Positions 45,610-55,393 of a DNA stretch of 64,000 nt are shown piece by piece; position 1 is the stretch's first letter, and the number at the start of each line of letters is the position of its first letter. The notes under the pieces are model-generated. The model was not told the DNA's origin, ran no database searches, and saw only the letters and a list, made by a program, of their open reading frames with translations. Origin of the DNA: Devosia sp. YR412. GTDB taxonomy: Bacteria > Pseudomonadota > Alphaproteobacteria > Rhizobiales > Devosiaceae. Made by a program: the position numbers and the translations under genes. Where the stretch lies: positions 248,001 through 312,000 of the forward strand of contig NZ_FOFL01000001.1 of NCBI RefSeq assembly GCF_900110945.1, read 5' to 3'.

Positions 45610-46500
45610 ATGTCTGATGCATCCGTTTCGCAAAAACGCCCGCTCGGTCTCAACGTCCTGATCTATGCCTTCATCGCGCTCTGGGTCGTGCTGGCCGCCT
45701 TTCCCTTCTTCTGGACGGTCTGGGGCTCCTTCAAGGTCGAGCCCGACTTCTTCTCCCGCGAAAGCTGGTGGAACGCCATTTTTGGCACTTATACCAAGGC
45801 CCAGAATGACGGCAATGCCTTCACCGGCAACGGCTATTACGGCGCCTGGGTCACCAAGGAATTCTGGCGCGCGGTGGGCAATACCGCCATCGTCACCGTC
45901 TCGGTCACCGTCATCTCGCTGACCCTGGGCACGCTCGGTGGCTATGCCCTGGCCCGCTCAGGTCAGCGCTATGCCTTCTGGATCCTGATCATCGCGCTGG
46001 TGTTCCGCGCCATGCCGCATATCACCCTGGTGTCGGGCTATCTGCTGCCCTTCTTCCAGCTCAATATCTGGGGCGTGCTACCAACGTCCATCATCGTGCT
46101 GGTCGCGATCAACCAGCCTTTTACCCTCTGGATGCTGCACTCGTTCTTCCTGTCGATCCCCAAGGATCTGGATGAAAGCGCCATGGTCGACGGCTGCTCG
46201 CGCTTCGAGGCCTTCCGCCGCGTCATCATCCCGGTGATGTGGCCCGGCGTCGTCACCACCGGCCTGTTCAGCTTCCTGCTGGCCTATAACGACTTCGCCG
46301 TCACCTCCATGCTCTTGAGCTCCGACAACCAGACCATGGTGCCCAAGATCTCGAGCTTCCTCGGCTCGGTGCAGGAACAGGGCAATGTCATGTTCGCCGT
46401 CGCCGCCGTGGTCTCGGCCACCGTGCCGCTGTTCATCCTCGTCCTCTTCTTCCAACGCCAGATCGTCAGCGGGCTCACCGCCGGCGCAGTGAAAGGCTGA
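45610..46500 (+). CDS. Sugar ABC transporter permease (MalG/UgpE-like)
   Basis: A 296-residue permease starting 3 bases after its partner. Helices include LIYAFIALWVVLAAFPFFWT, and the EAA loop is ESAMVDGCSRFEAFRRVIIP. The periplasmic loop FGTYTKAQNDGNAFTGNGYY is longer than usual. With the preceding gene it makes the heterodimeric channel. Confidence 0.93.
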   Translation: MSDASVSQKRPLGLNVLIYAFIALWVVLAAFPFFWTVWGSFKVEPDFFSRESWWNAIFGTYTKAQNDGNAFTGNGYYGAWVTKEFWRAVGNTAIVTVSVTVISLTLGTLGGYALARSGQRYAFWILIIALVFRAMPHITLVSGYLLPFFQLNIWGVLPTSIIVLVAINQPFTLWMLHSFFLSIPKDLDESAMVDGCSRFEAFRRVIIPVMWPGVVTTGLFSFLLAYNDFAVTSMLLSSDNQTMVPKISSFLGSVQEQGNVMFAVAAVVSATVPLFILVLFFQRQIVSGLTAGAVKG

Positions 46501-46508
46501 TCCAGAAA

Positions 46509-47567
46509 ATGGCCCAGATCCGTCTCAAGAACGTCTCCAAGCGCTGGCACAATTTCGTCGGTGTCGACAATTTCAACCTCGACATTGCCGACCAGGAATT
46601 CCTCGTCCTGCTCGGCCCTTCAGGCTGCGGCAAGACCACGACCATGCGCATGATCGCGGGTCTCGAAGACATCACCGAGGGCGAGATCTGGATCGGCGAC
46701 CGGCTGGTCAACAAGCTCGAGCCCAAGGATCGCGACATCTCCATGGTGTTCCAGAGCTATGGCCTCTACCCGAACATGACGGTCTACGAGAACATCCGTT
46801 TCCCGCTCAAGGTCCGCAAGGTGCCGCAGGAGCAGCACCATGAACGCGTCATGGCCGCTTCCAAAATGGTCGAGCTCGACGATTTCCTGCAGCGCCGCCC
46901 GGCGGCCCTGTCGGGTGGCCAGCGCCAGCGCGTGGCCTTGGCCCGTGCCATCGTGCGCGAGCCCAATGCCTTTTTGATGGACGAGCCTTTGTCCAACCTC
47001 GATGCCAAGCTGCGCGTCTCGACCCGGGCGCAGATCAAGAACCTGCACCACACGCTCAAGCGCACCACCATCTATGTGACGCATGACCAGATCGAAGCCA
47101 TGACCCTGGCTGATCGCGTCGTGGTCATGCAGAAGGGGCTGATCCAGCAGGTCGGCACGCCGATGGAAATCTACGACCGCCCGGCCAATACATTCGTTGC
47201 CAGCTTCATCGGCTCCCCCGCCATGAACCTGGTACACGGCGATATTCAGGACGGAGTTTTTACCGGCGACCACATCCGCGTCTCGGGCCTTTCGACCCAG
47301 GTCAACGGCCCGGTGACGCTCGGCTTCCGCGCCGAGGATGCGGTGGTGACGGGCGAAAACGGTCAGATCGAAGCACCGATCTATACCGTCGAATTGCTCG
47401 GCGAAGCGACCATGATCTCGCTGCGCGTGGCGGGCGAGCTGATCTCCATCAAGGTCGCCAAGGATTACCGCGCCGAGATCGGCGATGTGGTCCGCGTCAA
47501 TATTGCGCCCGCCGCCTGTCACTTGTTTGACCGAGCCACCGGCCAGCGTATCCTTTCTGGCAACTAA
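46509..47567 (+). CDS. Sugar ABC transporter ATP-binding protein (UgpC/MalK-like)
   Basis: A 352-residue ATPase. Walker A LLGPSGCGKTTTMRMIAG, Q-loop ISMVFQSYGLYPNMTVYEN, signature LSGGQRQRVALARAIV, Walker B FLMDEPLSNLDAKLR, switch YVTHDQIEAMTLADRV. The C-terminal regulatory TOBE-like domain (VNGPVTLGFRAEDAVV) is complete. The gene stops 1 base before the amidase start. Confidence 0.94.
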   Translation: MAQIRLKNVSKRWHNFVGVDNFNLDIADQEFLVLLGPSGCGKTTTMRMIAGLEDITEGEIWIGDRLVNKLEPKDRDISMVFQSYGLYPNMTVYENIRFPLKVRKVPQEQHHERVMAASKMVELDDFLQRRPAALSGGQRQRVALARAIVREPNAFLMDEPLSNLDAKLRVSTRAQIKNLHHTLKRTTIYVTHDQIEAMTLADRVVVMQKGLIQQVGTPMEIYDRPANTFVASFIGSPAMNLVHGDIQDGVFTGDHIRVSGLSTQVNGPVTLGFRAEDAVVTGENGQIEAPIYTVELLGEATMISLRVAGELISIKVAKDYRAEIGDVVRVNIAPAACHLFDRATGQRILSGN

Positions 47568-47568
47568 C

Positions 47569-49122
47569 ATGTCCGCGCAGGAGCCAGCCTTGGCGATCGA
47601 CCCATCCGAACAGGCCAGCCGCGACGCTTTCGCGGCCAGCGTGGCGCGCCATGGCCTGACCATGAACGCGGCCGAGGCCGAGGGCGTTTATCAGCTCGCC
47701 AGCTGGATGAGCGACGGCATCGCGGGGCTGCAGGTGGGACCAACGACCACGGATATCGCCGATGCGGCGCTGGACCTGTCGCTGTTCGAGCAGGGCAAGC
47801 GCATGCGCGACGGCCGCCTGACCTCGGTGGCGCTGGTGGAGGCCTGTCTGCGCCGGATCGAGGCGCGCGATCCATCTTATCGCGCCTTCTATGCCATTGA
47901 CCGCGAACCTGCGCTGACAGCTGCGCGCCAGGCCGATGCGGAGTTTGCTGCAGGGCTCGATCATGGTCCCCTGCAGGGCATTCCCGTCGGCATCAAGGAC
48001 CTGATCCATGTTGCAGGCCTAGCCACCACTGCCAATACGCCCGGTCGCAAAGCAGCCATCGCGACGGCCGACGCCGACGTCGTGCAGCGCCTGCGCGCTG
48101 CCGGCGCCATTATCATCGGCAAGCTGGCGACCTATGAATGGGGCACAGTCGGCCCCGACAGCCGCGGCGCCTTCCCGCCGGCGCGCAATCCCTGGAGCCT
48201 CGAGCACATCACCGGCGGCTCGTCCTCCGGCAGCGCGGTCGCTGTCGCTGGCGGCCTGCTGCGCACGACACTGGGTACCGATACCGGCGGCTCGCTACGC
48301 GGCCCGGCGTTCTATTGCGGCGTCGTTGGCCTGAAACCTACCTTCGGTCTTGTGCCACGCGACGGCGTTTTGCCCATGTCCGACAGTATGGACCATGTCG
48401 GCCCGATGAGCGCCACCGTGGCCGAAGCGGCGCTGACACTCGACCTCATCGCCGGCCTGGCGGCCGAAAAGTCCGCCACGCGTCTGCTGGGCCAGTCCAT
48501 TGCCGGCAAGCGCATCGGCTATGCCCGCAACTGGTTTGCCCAGGACCACCAGACCATGCCGGCCGTGCTGACCGCCATGGATGCCGCCATCTCGACCCTG
48601 TCGCAGCTTGGCGCGGTAATCGAGGAGGTCGACCTCCCCGACTATCCCGCCATTGAAGTGGCCGCCGCGGCTATCCTGCACAAGGAAAGCTTCGATTATC
48701 ACCTGCCCGAATTGCGCGATCACCCCGAGCATTTTGGCCGCCGCGCCTACCTCAGTCTCGCTGCCGGCCTTGCCGTCACCGACGAGGAATTGGCCGCAGC
48801 CCGTGGGGCAGGGGACTGCTTTCGTGCCGAGGTGGATCGACTGCTCGACCGCTACGACGCCATCATCACCGTCGGTGCCTTGACGACAGCGCTGCTGGCG
48901 GCGCCCTTTGAAAAGGAAGCCGTCTGGACGCCGATGCGCACCATTGGCTTCAATGTCAGCGGCCATCCGGTGTTGGCCCTGCCAATCGGTTTCCATGACG
49001 GCCTGCCGATCGGCATGCAGATCATCGGTCGCCATCACGACGAGGCCCGCATCATCCAGATCGGTGACGCCTTCGAACGCGCCACCGACCACGCGGTGCA
49101 GCGCCCACCCCAGCTAACCTGA
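47569..49122 (+). CDS. Amidase, amidase-signature family
   Basis: A 517-residue hydrolase. The Ser-cisSer-Lys triad is intact: Lys in [10 protein letters not shown], cis-Ser in [18 protein letters not shown], and the nucleophile in [21 protein letters not shown]-terminal residues 1-60 form an extension seen in AtzE/allophanate-like enzymes. No signal peptide. Being the last gene of the importer operon, it probably cleaves an amide in the imported compound or a pathway intermediate. The operator at 49174 follows its stop and starts the next unit. Confidence 0.92.
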   Translation: MSAQEPALAIDPSEQASRDAFAASVARHGLTMNAAEAEGVYQLASWMSDGIAGLQVGPTTTDIADAALDLSLFEQGKRMRDGRLTSVALVEACLRRIEARDPSYRAFYAIDREPALTAARQADAEFAAGLDHGPLQGIPVGIKDLIHVAGLATTANTPGRKAAIATADADVVQRLRAAGAIIIGKLATYEWGTVGPDSRGAFPPARNPWSLEHITGGSSSGSAVAVAGGLLRTTLGTDTGGSLRGPAFYCGVVGLKPTFGLVPRDGVLPMSDSMDHVGPMSATVAEAALTLDLIAGLAAEKSATRLLGQSIAGKRIGYARNWFAQDHQTMPAVLTAMDAAISTLSQLGAVIEEVDLPDYPAIEVAAAAILHKESFDYHLPELRDHPEHFGRRAYLSLAAGLAVTDEELAAARGAGDCFRAEVDRLLDRYDAIITVGALTTALLAAPFEKEAVWTPMRTIGFNVSGHPVLALPIGFHDGLPIGMQIIGRHHDEARIIQIGDAFERATDHAVQRPPQLT

Positions 49123-49173
49123 CAATTCACGGCGTCTTTTCCGGGTATCCGGCAAAGCTGGATATTTACAAAT

Positions 49174-49189
49174 TTGCATACGTATGCAC
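49174..49189. promoter_or_regulatory. LacI-type operator copy 2
   Basis: TTGCATACGTATGCAC contains the perfect 14-base palindrome TGCATACGTATGCA (49175-49188). It ends 25 bases before the HisD-like start, and an AT-rich stretch precedes it. Confidence 0.8.
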
Positions 49190-49214
49190 AATGCCAATAA
49201 AGGGAGCGGCAAAA

Positions 49215-50543
49215 ATGCCAGTCTGGCTGAAGCGCGGTAAGGATGTCGAGGAGCGGGCGGAGGCGGATCGTCAGGTTCGCGCCACGGTGGAAACCATTCT
49301 CGGCGATATCGAGAAGCGCGGCGACCAGGCCGTGCGTGAACTCAGCCAGAAGTTCGACAAGTGGGACCGCAAGGATTTCCGCCTGAGCCAGGTCGAGATC
49401 GACGATTGCATGGCCCAGCTCACCGATCAGGATCTGATCGACATCGAATTCGCCCAGACCCAGGTGCGCAATTTCGCCCAGGCGCAGCGCGCCACCATGC
49501 AGGACCTCGAGGTCGAAACGCTGCCCGGCGTCATCCTCGGTCACAAGCATGTCCCGATCAACGCCGTGGGTTGTTATGTCCCCGGCGGCAAATATCCGCT
49601 GCTCGCTTCGGCCCATATGTCGGTGATCACCGCCAAGGTGGCCGGCTGCGAGCGCGTCATCACTTGCGCTCCGCCGTTTGGAGCCAAGCCGGCACCGGCC
49701 GTCGTTGCCGCACAAGCAATGGCCGGTGCCGATGAAATTTATGTCCTGGGCGGCATCCAGGCCATTGGCGCCATGGCGATCGGCACCGAAAGCATCAAGC
49801 CGATCGACATGCTGGTCGGTCCCGGCAATGCCTTCGTTGCCGAAGCCAAGCGCCAGCTGTTCGGCCGCGTCGGCATCGACCTGTTCGCCGGCCCCACGGA
49901 AACGCTGGTCATCGCCGATGAAACAGTCGACGGCGAAATGTGCGCCACCGACCTGCTCGGCCAGGCCGAACATGGCCCGACCACCCCTGCGATCCTGCTG
50001 ACCAATTCGGAAAAGCTGGCCCGCGAAACCATGGCCGAGATCGAGCGCCTGCTCGAAATCCTGCCGACCGGTGAAATCGCCCGCAAGTCGTGGGATGACT
50101 TCGGCGAAGTGATCGTCTGCGACTCTTACGAGGAAATGCTGGCCGAAGCCGACCGCATTGCCTCGGAACATGTGCAGGTGATGACCGATCGCGATCTCTG
50201 GTTCCGCGACAATATCACCAACTACGGCGCGCTGTTCCTCGGGCCGCGCACCAATGTCGCCTATGGCGACAAGGTGATCGGGACAAATCACACTCTCCCC
50301 ACGATGAAGGCAGCGCGCTATACGGGTGGCCTGTGGGTGGGGAAATTCATGAAGACCTGTACGTGGCAGACCGTCACGACGGACGCGGCTTCGGCCATGA
50401 TCGGCGAATATGGCTCGCGGCTGTCGATGCTCGAAGGCTTTGTCGGCCATGCCGAACAGGCCAATGTGCGGGTGCGCCGCTATGGCGGCCGCAACGTGCC
50501 CTATGGCACCGGCGCTACCCCACGTGTGGAGGCTGCCGAATAA
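49215..50543 (+). CDS. Histidinol-dehydrogenase family protein 1 (likely catabolic)
   Basis: A 442-residue NAD-dependent enzyme. I choose the ATG at 49215, with AAAGGGAG upstream; one at 49191 touches the operator. HisD zinc and catalytic residues are kept: LGQAEHGP (Gln and His ligands), SEHVQV (Glu-His acid/base), [14 protein letters not shown] (Asp ligand), and [10 protein letters not shown] (His ligand). Family chemistry is a four-electron alcohol-to-acid oxidation. A role in histidine synthesis is unlikely because there are two paralogues in a LacI regulon and no other his genes. The sulfopropanediol dehydrogenase HpsN is a known catabolic relative, but no sulfonate-cleaving genes are nearby. 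Confidence 0.88.
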   Translation: MPVWLKRGKDVEERAEADRQVRATVETILGDIEKRGDQAVRELSQKFDKWDRKDFRLSQVEIDDCMAQLTDQDLIDIEFAQTQVRNFAQAQRATMQDLEVETLPGVILGHKHVPINAVGCYVPGGKYPLLASAHMSVITAKVAGCERVITCAPPFGAKPAPAVVAAQAMAGADEIYVLGGIQAIGAMAIGTESIKPIDMLVGPGNAFVAEAKRQLFGRVGIDLFAGPTETLVIADETVDGEMCATDLLGQAEHGPTTPAILLTNSEKLARETMAEIERLLEILPTGEIARKSWDDFGEVIVCDSYEEMLAEADRIASEHVQVMTDRDLWFRDNITNYGALFLGPRTNVAYGDKVIGTNHTLPTMKAARYTGGLWVGKFMKTCTWQTVTTDAASAMIGEYGSRLSMLEGFVGHAEQANVRVRRYGGRNVPYGTGATPRVEAAE

Positions 50544-51307
50544 TGACCCTGCCGCGCACCCCCAGCTTCCGTCTTGATGGCAAGCGCGCCCTCGTCACCG
50601 GGGGTACGCGCGGCATCGGGCTGGGCGCCTCGGTAGCGCTGGCGGAGGCGGGTGCTGCTGTGACCATCGCCGCGCGCACCGCCGGCGATATCGAGGCGCT
50701 GGTCAATCAGATGGCCGATGCCGGCCTCTCGGCCGAAGGCGTGGCGCTCGACATTACCGACAGCGACGCGGTCAAGGCTTTCGTCGACGATGTGGAGCCC
50801 TTCCAGGTGCTGGTTAATTCGGCCGGCACGGCACGGCATTCCAGCTTTGCCGATATCACCCCGACTAATTACCAGGCCGTGATGGACCTCAATCTGGCGG
50901 CCACGTTGTTCGTGTCGCAGGCGGTAGTGGCACGGCTGGTGGCTGCAGGCCTGCCCGGATCGATCATCCATATCTCGTCGCAGATGGGCCACGTCGGCGG
51001 CCCGGCCCGCGCCGTCTATGCCGCCAGCAAGTTTGCTGTTGAAGGCCTCTCCAAAGCTATGGCCATCGAGCTCGGCGCCAGCAATATCCGGGTGAACACG
51101 GTCTGCCCGACCTTCATCGAGACGGAATTGACCGCCAAGAACCTCAGCGATCCAGAGTTCCGGAGCTGGGTCCTGTCCAAGATCAAGCTGGGCCGGCTGG
51201 GGCGCGTTGAAGATATCATGGGACCGATTGTGTTCCTGGCCTCCGATGCCGCGGCCCTCGTGACCGGCGCATCACTACTGGTGGATGGCGGATGGACAGC
51301 GGAGTAA
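50543..51307 (+). CDS. SDR family oxidoreductase
   Basis: A 254-residue dehydrogenase starting [20 protein letters not shown], with its ATG embedded in the upstream TAATG. Cofactor motif GGTRGIGLGASVAL, NSAG in FQVLVNSAGTARH, catalytic Ser in IIHISSQMGH, YAASKFAV, and terminal TGASLLVDGG. It likely oxidises or epimerises an alcohol for or alongside the HisD-like enzyme. The end overlaps the LacI gene by 16 bases. Confidence 0.92.
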   Translation: MTLPRTPSFRLDGKRALVTGGTRGIGLGASVALAEAGAAVTIAARTAGDIEALVNQMADAGLSAEGVALDITDSDAVKAFVDDVEPFQVLVNSAGTARHSSFADITPTNYQAVMDLNLAATLFVSQAVVARLVAAGLPGSIIHISSQMGHVGGPARAVYAASKFAVEGLSKAMAIELGASNIRVNTVCPTFIETELTAKNLSDPEFRSWVLSKIKLGRLGRVEDIMGPIVFLASDAAALVTGASLLVDGGWTAE

Positions 51308-52362
51308 AAAAGCCCGGTGTCACGTCCAGCCAGGTCGCCGATCACGCCGGCGTCTCGCAGTCGGCCGTCTCGCGCACCTTTACCCCCGGTGCCTCGATCT
51401 CCCCCAAGACGCGGCAAAAGGTGCTGGCCTCGGCAAAGGTGCTCGGCTACCGCCCCAATGCCATTGCGCGGTCACTGATCACCAACCGCTCGCGCATCAT
51501 TGCCGTGGTGATGGCCTATCTCGAAAACCTGTTCTACCCCGACGTGTTGGAAGAGCTGGGCCGGGCGCTGGCCGCCGAGAATTACCACCTGCTGCTGTTC
51601 ACCGGCTTCATGGACCGCGACAGCGACCCGGTGTTCGACCAGCTGATGCAGTACCGCGTCGACGGCATTATCCTGGCATCGACCTCGCTGTCGTCCGAAC
51701 TGTCGGAAGAATGCGCCACGGCCGGCATTCCGGTGGTGCTGTTCAACCGCACCACCGAGCGCGATGCTGTCTCCAGCGTCACCACGCGCAACAAGGAAGG
51801 CGGCAAGCGCATCGCCGATTTCCTCGTCGCCGGTGGCCACAAGAGCTTTGGCTATATCGCGGGCCTTGAAAATTCCTCGACCAACCGCGACCGCCAGCAG
51901 GGTTATGTCGAAGGCCTCGCTGCCGCGGGCTTTGCCGATGTGGTGATCGAAACCGGCAATTATTCGCGCCTTGATGCCGAAGCCGCCGCCCGCACCATGC
52001 TGTCGCGCAAGGACCGCCCCGAAGCCATTTTTGTCGCCAATGACCATATGGCCGTAGCGGTGATGGATGTGGCCCGCCATGAATTCGGCATCCGCATTCC
52101 CGAAGACCTCTCCATCGTCGGCTATGACGATGTGGGCCCCGCCCGCTGGACCTCCTATGGCATCACCACAATGAGCCAGCCGCTCAAGCGCATGGTGGAA
52201 TCCACCGTCGATATCCTGATGGACCAGATCGCCAGCGGCGAAATCGAAGCCGAACATCGCATTCTCAATGGCGACCTGATCGTGCGCAGCTCGGCGCGGC
52301 TGCCGCAGACTGGCCTCATAGAGCGCGACGGCCAGACCATCTATCGGCCGCGCGAGGCCTGA
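51292..52362 (+). CDS. LacI family transcriptional regulator
   Basis: A 356-residue regulator. N-terminal helix-turn-helix TSSQVADHAGVSQSAVSRTF and hinge helix YRPNAIARSLITNRSRIIAV, then the type-1 effector-binding domain (GYIAGLENSSTNRDRQQGYV, PEAIFVANDHMAVAVMDVAR). The effector site is type-1 fold, suiting a sugar-like inducer. It is encoded inside the regulon and is the obvious protein to bind the five TGCATACG-type palindromes, including the one controlling its own operon. Confidence 0.94.
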   Translation: MDSGVKKPGVTSSQVADHAGVSQSAVSRTFTPGASISPKTRQKVLASAKVLGYRPNAIARSLITNRSRIIAVVMAYLENLFYPDVLEELGRALAAENYHLLLFTGFMDRDSDPVFDQLMQYRVDGIILASTSLSSELSEECATAGIPVVLFNRTTERDAVSSVTTRNKEGGKRIADFLVAGGHKSFGYIAGLENSSTNRDRQQGYVEGLAAAGFADVVIETGNYSRLDAEAAARTMLSRKDRPEAIFVANDHMAVAVMDVARHEFGIRIPEDLSIVGYDDVGPARWTSYGITTMSQPLKRMVESTVDILMDQIASGEIEAEHRILNGDLIVRSSARLPQTGLIERDGQTIYRPREA

Positions 52363-52409
52363 CCCCGGATGTGTATCAAACCATTCACACGACACACTTT
52401 CGAACTTCA

Positions 52410-52425
52410 ATGCATACGAATGCAA
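52410..52425. promoter_or_regulatory. LacI-type operator copy 3
   Basis: ATGCATACGAATGCAA lies 31 bases before the bicupin start, in the gap after lacI. It differs from copy 1a only at the first base. Confidence 0.78.
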
Positions 52426-52456
52426 ATCCACTTTTGCGAGTGAAAGGACCTCTTAG

Positions 52457-53494
52457 ATGACCCAATGGACTCAAGCCGAAATGGAAAAGCGCCTGGTGCG
52501 CTATGCCGACCTCAAGGGCCTGCGGAATGCCTTCATCGATGCGCGCACGCCGGGCTCGGATCGCAAAGAGAATTTCACCATCATCGGGCCGGGCGTTTCC
52601 GAGAACAAGGCGCAGGTGGTGCATATCCCAGAGGCGCATGGCTTCAACTTCGGCGCCGCCCGCCAGCCCTTCGGCTGCGTCAATTCCCAGCATTCCCACC
52701 TGACCGCCGAGACCTTCCTGGTCCACACCGGCAAGTGGCGCTTCGTTTTCGGCGCGAACAAGGACGAGGGCTATCTCGACGTCGAACCGGGTGACGTGGC
52801 AACCGTCCCCACCCACATGTTCCGCGGCTTCGAAAAGCGCGACGAGGGCACCGGCTTCCTCGCCGTGGTGCTTGGTCATGACGATCCGGGCAAGGTGGTC
52901 TGGGCTCCGTCGGTGTTCAAGATGGCCGAGGATTTCGGCCTCAAGCTGCTCAAGGGCGGCAAGCTGGTCGATACCACCATCGGCGAAACCGTGCCTGAAG
53001 GCGCCGAGCTGGAACAGCCCCCGACGGCCGAAAAGCTCAAGGAGCTGGCCACTCCGCCGATTGAAGAGCTGGCCAGTTACTACATCCCGCATGCCAAGAT
53101 GGCCGGTAACCCCAACTCCCCGCTCGCTGCCGAAGGCGTCGAGGAAGCCGCGTTGATCGGCGATGTCGATGCCCAGGATGGCTTCAAGGCGGGCCCGATC
53201 ATCGGCAGCTGGGGCCATGACTTTGCGCTGCGCCGCCTCAAGCTCGAGACCGGCGCCACGGTGGCCCAACACAGCCGTAGCGAAGGGGAAGTGATCTTTG
53301 TCCAGTCGGGCACACTCGAGGTCAATTGGGCCGATGGTACGCTCATTCTGGGGGCAGGGGATACTTTGACCATTCCGGTTGGGCTCGTGCATGGCTTCCG
53401 CAACCCGGCTTCGGCCGATGCGATCGCCTTCGTCATCCGTGGAGCGGCCGCCCCGGCCGCCCCGCAGTTCGCCACCGCCCAAGCTGCCGAGTAA
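52457..53494 (+). CDS. Bicupin domain protein (unknown substrate)
   Basis: A 345-residue protein with two cupin barrels. Cupin 1 (about residues 70-140): NSQHSHLTAETFLVHTGKWR and DVEPGDVATVPTHMFRGFE, with a complete His-x-His, Glu, His metal set. Cupin 2 (about 265-330): VAQHSRSEGEVIFVQSGTLE and GDTLTIPVGLVHGFRNPA, where the first motif keeps one His only. Bicupins include dioxygenases (gentisate, quercetin), oxalate decarboxylases and isomerases; I do not recognise a closer match. It opens a three-gene unit with the MetE-like and RraA-like genes. Confidence 0.85.
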   Translation: MTQWTQAEMEKRLVRYADLKGLRNAFIDARTPGSDRKENFTIIGPGVSENKAQVVHIPEAHGFNFGAARQPFGCVNSQHSHLTAETFLVHTGKWRFVFGANKDEGYLDVEPGDVATVPTHMFRGFEKRDEGTGFLAVVLGHDDPGKVVWAPSVFKMAEDFGLKLLKGGKLVDTTIGETVPEGAELEQPPTAEKLKELATPPIEELASYYIPHAKMAGNPNSPLAAEGVEEAALIGDVDAQDGFKAGPIIGSWGHDFALRRLKLETGATVAQHSRSEGEVIFVQSGTLEVNWADGTLILGAGDTLTIPVGLVHGFRNPASADAIAFVIRGAAAPAAPQFATAQAAE

Positions 53495-53497
53495 GCC

Positions 53498-54628
53498 ATG
53501 ACCCACAGGATCCTCACCACCCATGTCGGCTCGCTGCCGCGTTCAAAGCAGGTGACGGACCTTGTGTTCGCGCGCGAGGCCGGCGTCCCTATCGAGGAGG
53601 CCGGCTTCAACCAGATCATCGCTGCCGCTGTGAGCGACATCGTCGCCCGGCAGAAAGCGGCCGGCGTCGACCTGCCGTCCGATGGCGAAATGAGCAAGAT
53701 CTCCTACGCCACCTATATCAAGGACCGGCTGACCGGCTTTGACGGCGACAGCTCGCGCCAGCCCCCGGCCGACCTGGAACTGTTCCCGAGCTTTCTGAAA
53801 CGCCAGGCCAATACCGGCGGTACGCCCACCTATCGCCGTCCCAAATGCGTCGCCGAAATCACGGTGAAAAGCCTTGAGCCGCTGCGCGAGGACGTCGAGG
53901 CATTCCAGTCGGCGCTTGACGCCAACGGCTATGCCAAGGGCTTCATGAATTCGGCGACGCCGGGCGTCATCGCCCTGTTCCAGCCCAACGAATTTTACCC
54001 GACGCAGGACGACTATCTTGAAGCCGTCGCCGAAGGCATGCGAGTCGAGTATGAGGGCATTGTCGCCGCGGGGTTCACCCTGCAGCTTGACGCGCCCGAC
54101 CTCGGCCTGGGCCGCCACATGATGTACAAAGACCTCGATGACGCCGGTTTCGTCGTCGCCGCCGGCCGCCACATCGAGGTGATGAACCACGCCCTGCGCA
54201 ATATCGACGGCAGCAAGGTGCGCATGCATGTCTGCTGGGGCAATTACGAAGGCCCCCATGTCTGCGACATCGCGCTCAAGAAAATCCTGCCCAGCCTGCT
54301 CAAGGCCAAGCCGCGGGCGCTGCTGTTCGAAGGTGCCAACCCGCGCCATGCCCATGAATGGGTCGACTGGAAAAATGTCGACCTGCCCGACGATTACGTG
54401 CTGATCCCCGGGGTTATCGACTCGACCTCCAACTTCGTGGAGCACCCCGAGCTGATCGCCCAGCGGCTGAAGAATTTCACCGATATCGTCGGCGCCGAAC
54501 GGGTCATCGCCGGCACCGACTGCGGCTTTTCCACCTTCGCCGGCTTCGGCGCCGTGGACAGCGAGATCGTTTGGGCCAAGCTCAAGGCGCTGTCGGAAGG
54601 CGCCGAAATCGCCAGTAAAGCCGCCTGA
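53498..54628 (+). CDS. MetE C-terminal-domain-like zinc protein
   Basis: A 376-residue protein corresponding to the C-terminal catalytic barrel of cobalamin-independent methionine synthase. The start ILTTHVGSLPRSKQVTDLV is the family's beginning; the zinc ligands are His-x-Cys in RMHVCWGNYEGPH and Cys in AGTDCGFSTFAGFG. The N-terminal domain of full MetE is absent. Such stand-alone proteins include epoxyalkane:coenzyme M transferase and archaeal methyltransferases. Zinc-activated thiol chemistry on a catabolic intermediate is plausible. It starts 3 bases after the bicupin stop. Confidence 0.88.
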   Translation: MTHRILTTHVGSLPRSKQVTDLVFAREAGVPIEEAGFNQIIAAAVSDIVARQKAAGVDLPSDGEMSKISYATYIKDRLTGFDGDSSRQPPADLELFPSFLKRQANTGGTPTYRRPKCVAEITVKSLEPLREDVEAFQSALDANGYAKGFMNSATPGVIALFQPNEFYPTQDDYLEAVAEGMRVEYEGIVAAGFTLQLDAPDLGLGRHMMYKDLDDAGFVVAAGRHIEVMNHALRNIDGSKVRMHVCWGNYEGPHVCDIALKKILPSLLKAKPRALLFEGANPRHAHEWVDWKNVDLPDDYVLIPGVIDSTSNFVEHPELIAQRLKNFTDIVGAERVIAGTDCGFSTFAGFGAVDSEIVWAKLKALSEGAEIASKAA

Positions 54629-54639
54629 GGAGACCCAAG

Positions 54640-55341
54640 ATGCCAACGATTTCGCCCGACGTCCTTGCCGCTTTGCGCAAGGCGGATACGCCGACCGTCT
54701 GCAATGCCCTCGAACACGTCATGGGCGGGCGGACCGCGGAGGGTTTTACCAAGACGCCGGTGGTCTGCGCCGACCCCAGCCTCCCTCCTGTGGTAGGCTT
54801 TGCCCGCACGGCGAAAATCCGCGCATCGTCTCCTGCACAGAAGCCGGCCGCCGAAGTGCGGGCTTTGCGCATGCAATACTACGAATATGTCTCGGCCGGC
54901 GACGGCCCCAATGTGGCGGTGATCGAGGACATGGATTTCCCCCATGCCATCGGCGGCTTCTGGGGCGAAATGCAGGTGGCCCAGCACAAGGGCCTGGGCG
55001 TTGCCGGAACACTGACCAATGGGGTTTTGCGTGACCTGGGCATGCTCGACGAGGGGTATCAGGTGATCGCTGGCTCGGTGGGCCCGAGCCATGCCTTCGT
55101 GCATGTGACGGAATTGGATGTGCCGGTGACGGTGTTTGGCATGCAGGTGCGGCCGGGCGATCTGATCCATGCAGATCGCCACGGCGGGGTGGTCATCCCC
55201 GCAGAGCATATCGAGCGCATGGGCTGGGCGATCGACGTGGTGATGCGCAAGGAAGTGCCGATCCTGACCGCGGCACGGGCGCCGGGGTTTACGGTCGAGA
55301 AGCTGCGCGCGGCTTGGGCCGAGGCTGATAAGATCAGCTGA
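54640..55341 (+). CDS. RraA family protein (aldolase/decarboxylase-like)
   Basis: A 233-residue member of the RraA/HMG aldolase family, with GAGGAG upstream. Recognisable: LRKADTPTVCNALEHVMGG, GGFWGEMQVAQHKGLGVAGT, TNGVLRDLGMLDEGYQVIAG, and HADRHGGVVIPAEHIERM. The conserved Arg-Asp of the active site (LRD and ADRHG) are kept. Family members with these residues can act as 4-hydroxy-4-methyl-2-oxoglutarate or oxaloacetate aldolase/decarboxylase, a common last step that yields central metabolites. It ends the bicupin unit at a strong terminator. Confidence 0.9.
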   Translation: MPTISPDVLAALRKADTPTVCNALEHVMGGRTAEGFTKTPVVCADPSLPPVVGFARTAKIRASSPAQKPAAEVRALRMQYYEYVSAGDGPNVAVIEDMDFPHAIGGFWGEMQVAQHKGLGVAGTLTNGVLRDLGMLDEGYQVIAGSVGPSHAFVHVTELDVPVTVFGMQVRPGDLIHADRHGGVVIPAEHIERMGWAIDVVMRKEVPILTAARAPGFTVEKLRAAWAEADKIS

Positions 55342-55363
55342 CGACAAGTCTCTGATGGGAAAC

Positions 55364-55391
55364 AAAAAGGCCGGCTTTCGCCGGCCTTTTT
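55364..55391. terminator. Bidirectional rho-independent terminator
   Basis: A perfect 12-bp stem AAAAAGGCCGGC/GCCGGCCTTTTT with a 4-base loop. T-runs occur on both strands, so it serves the RraA unit and the convergent HisD-like gene. Confidence 0.92.
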
Positions 55392-55393
55392 GT

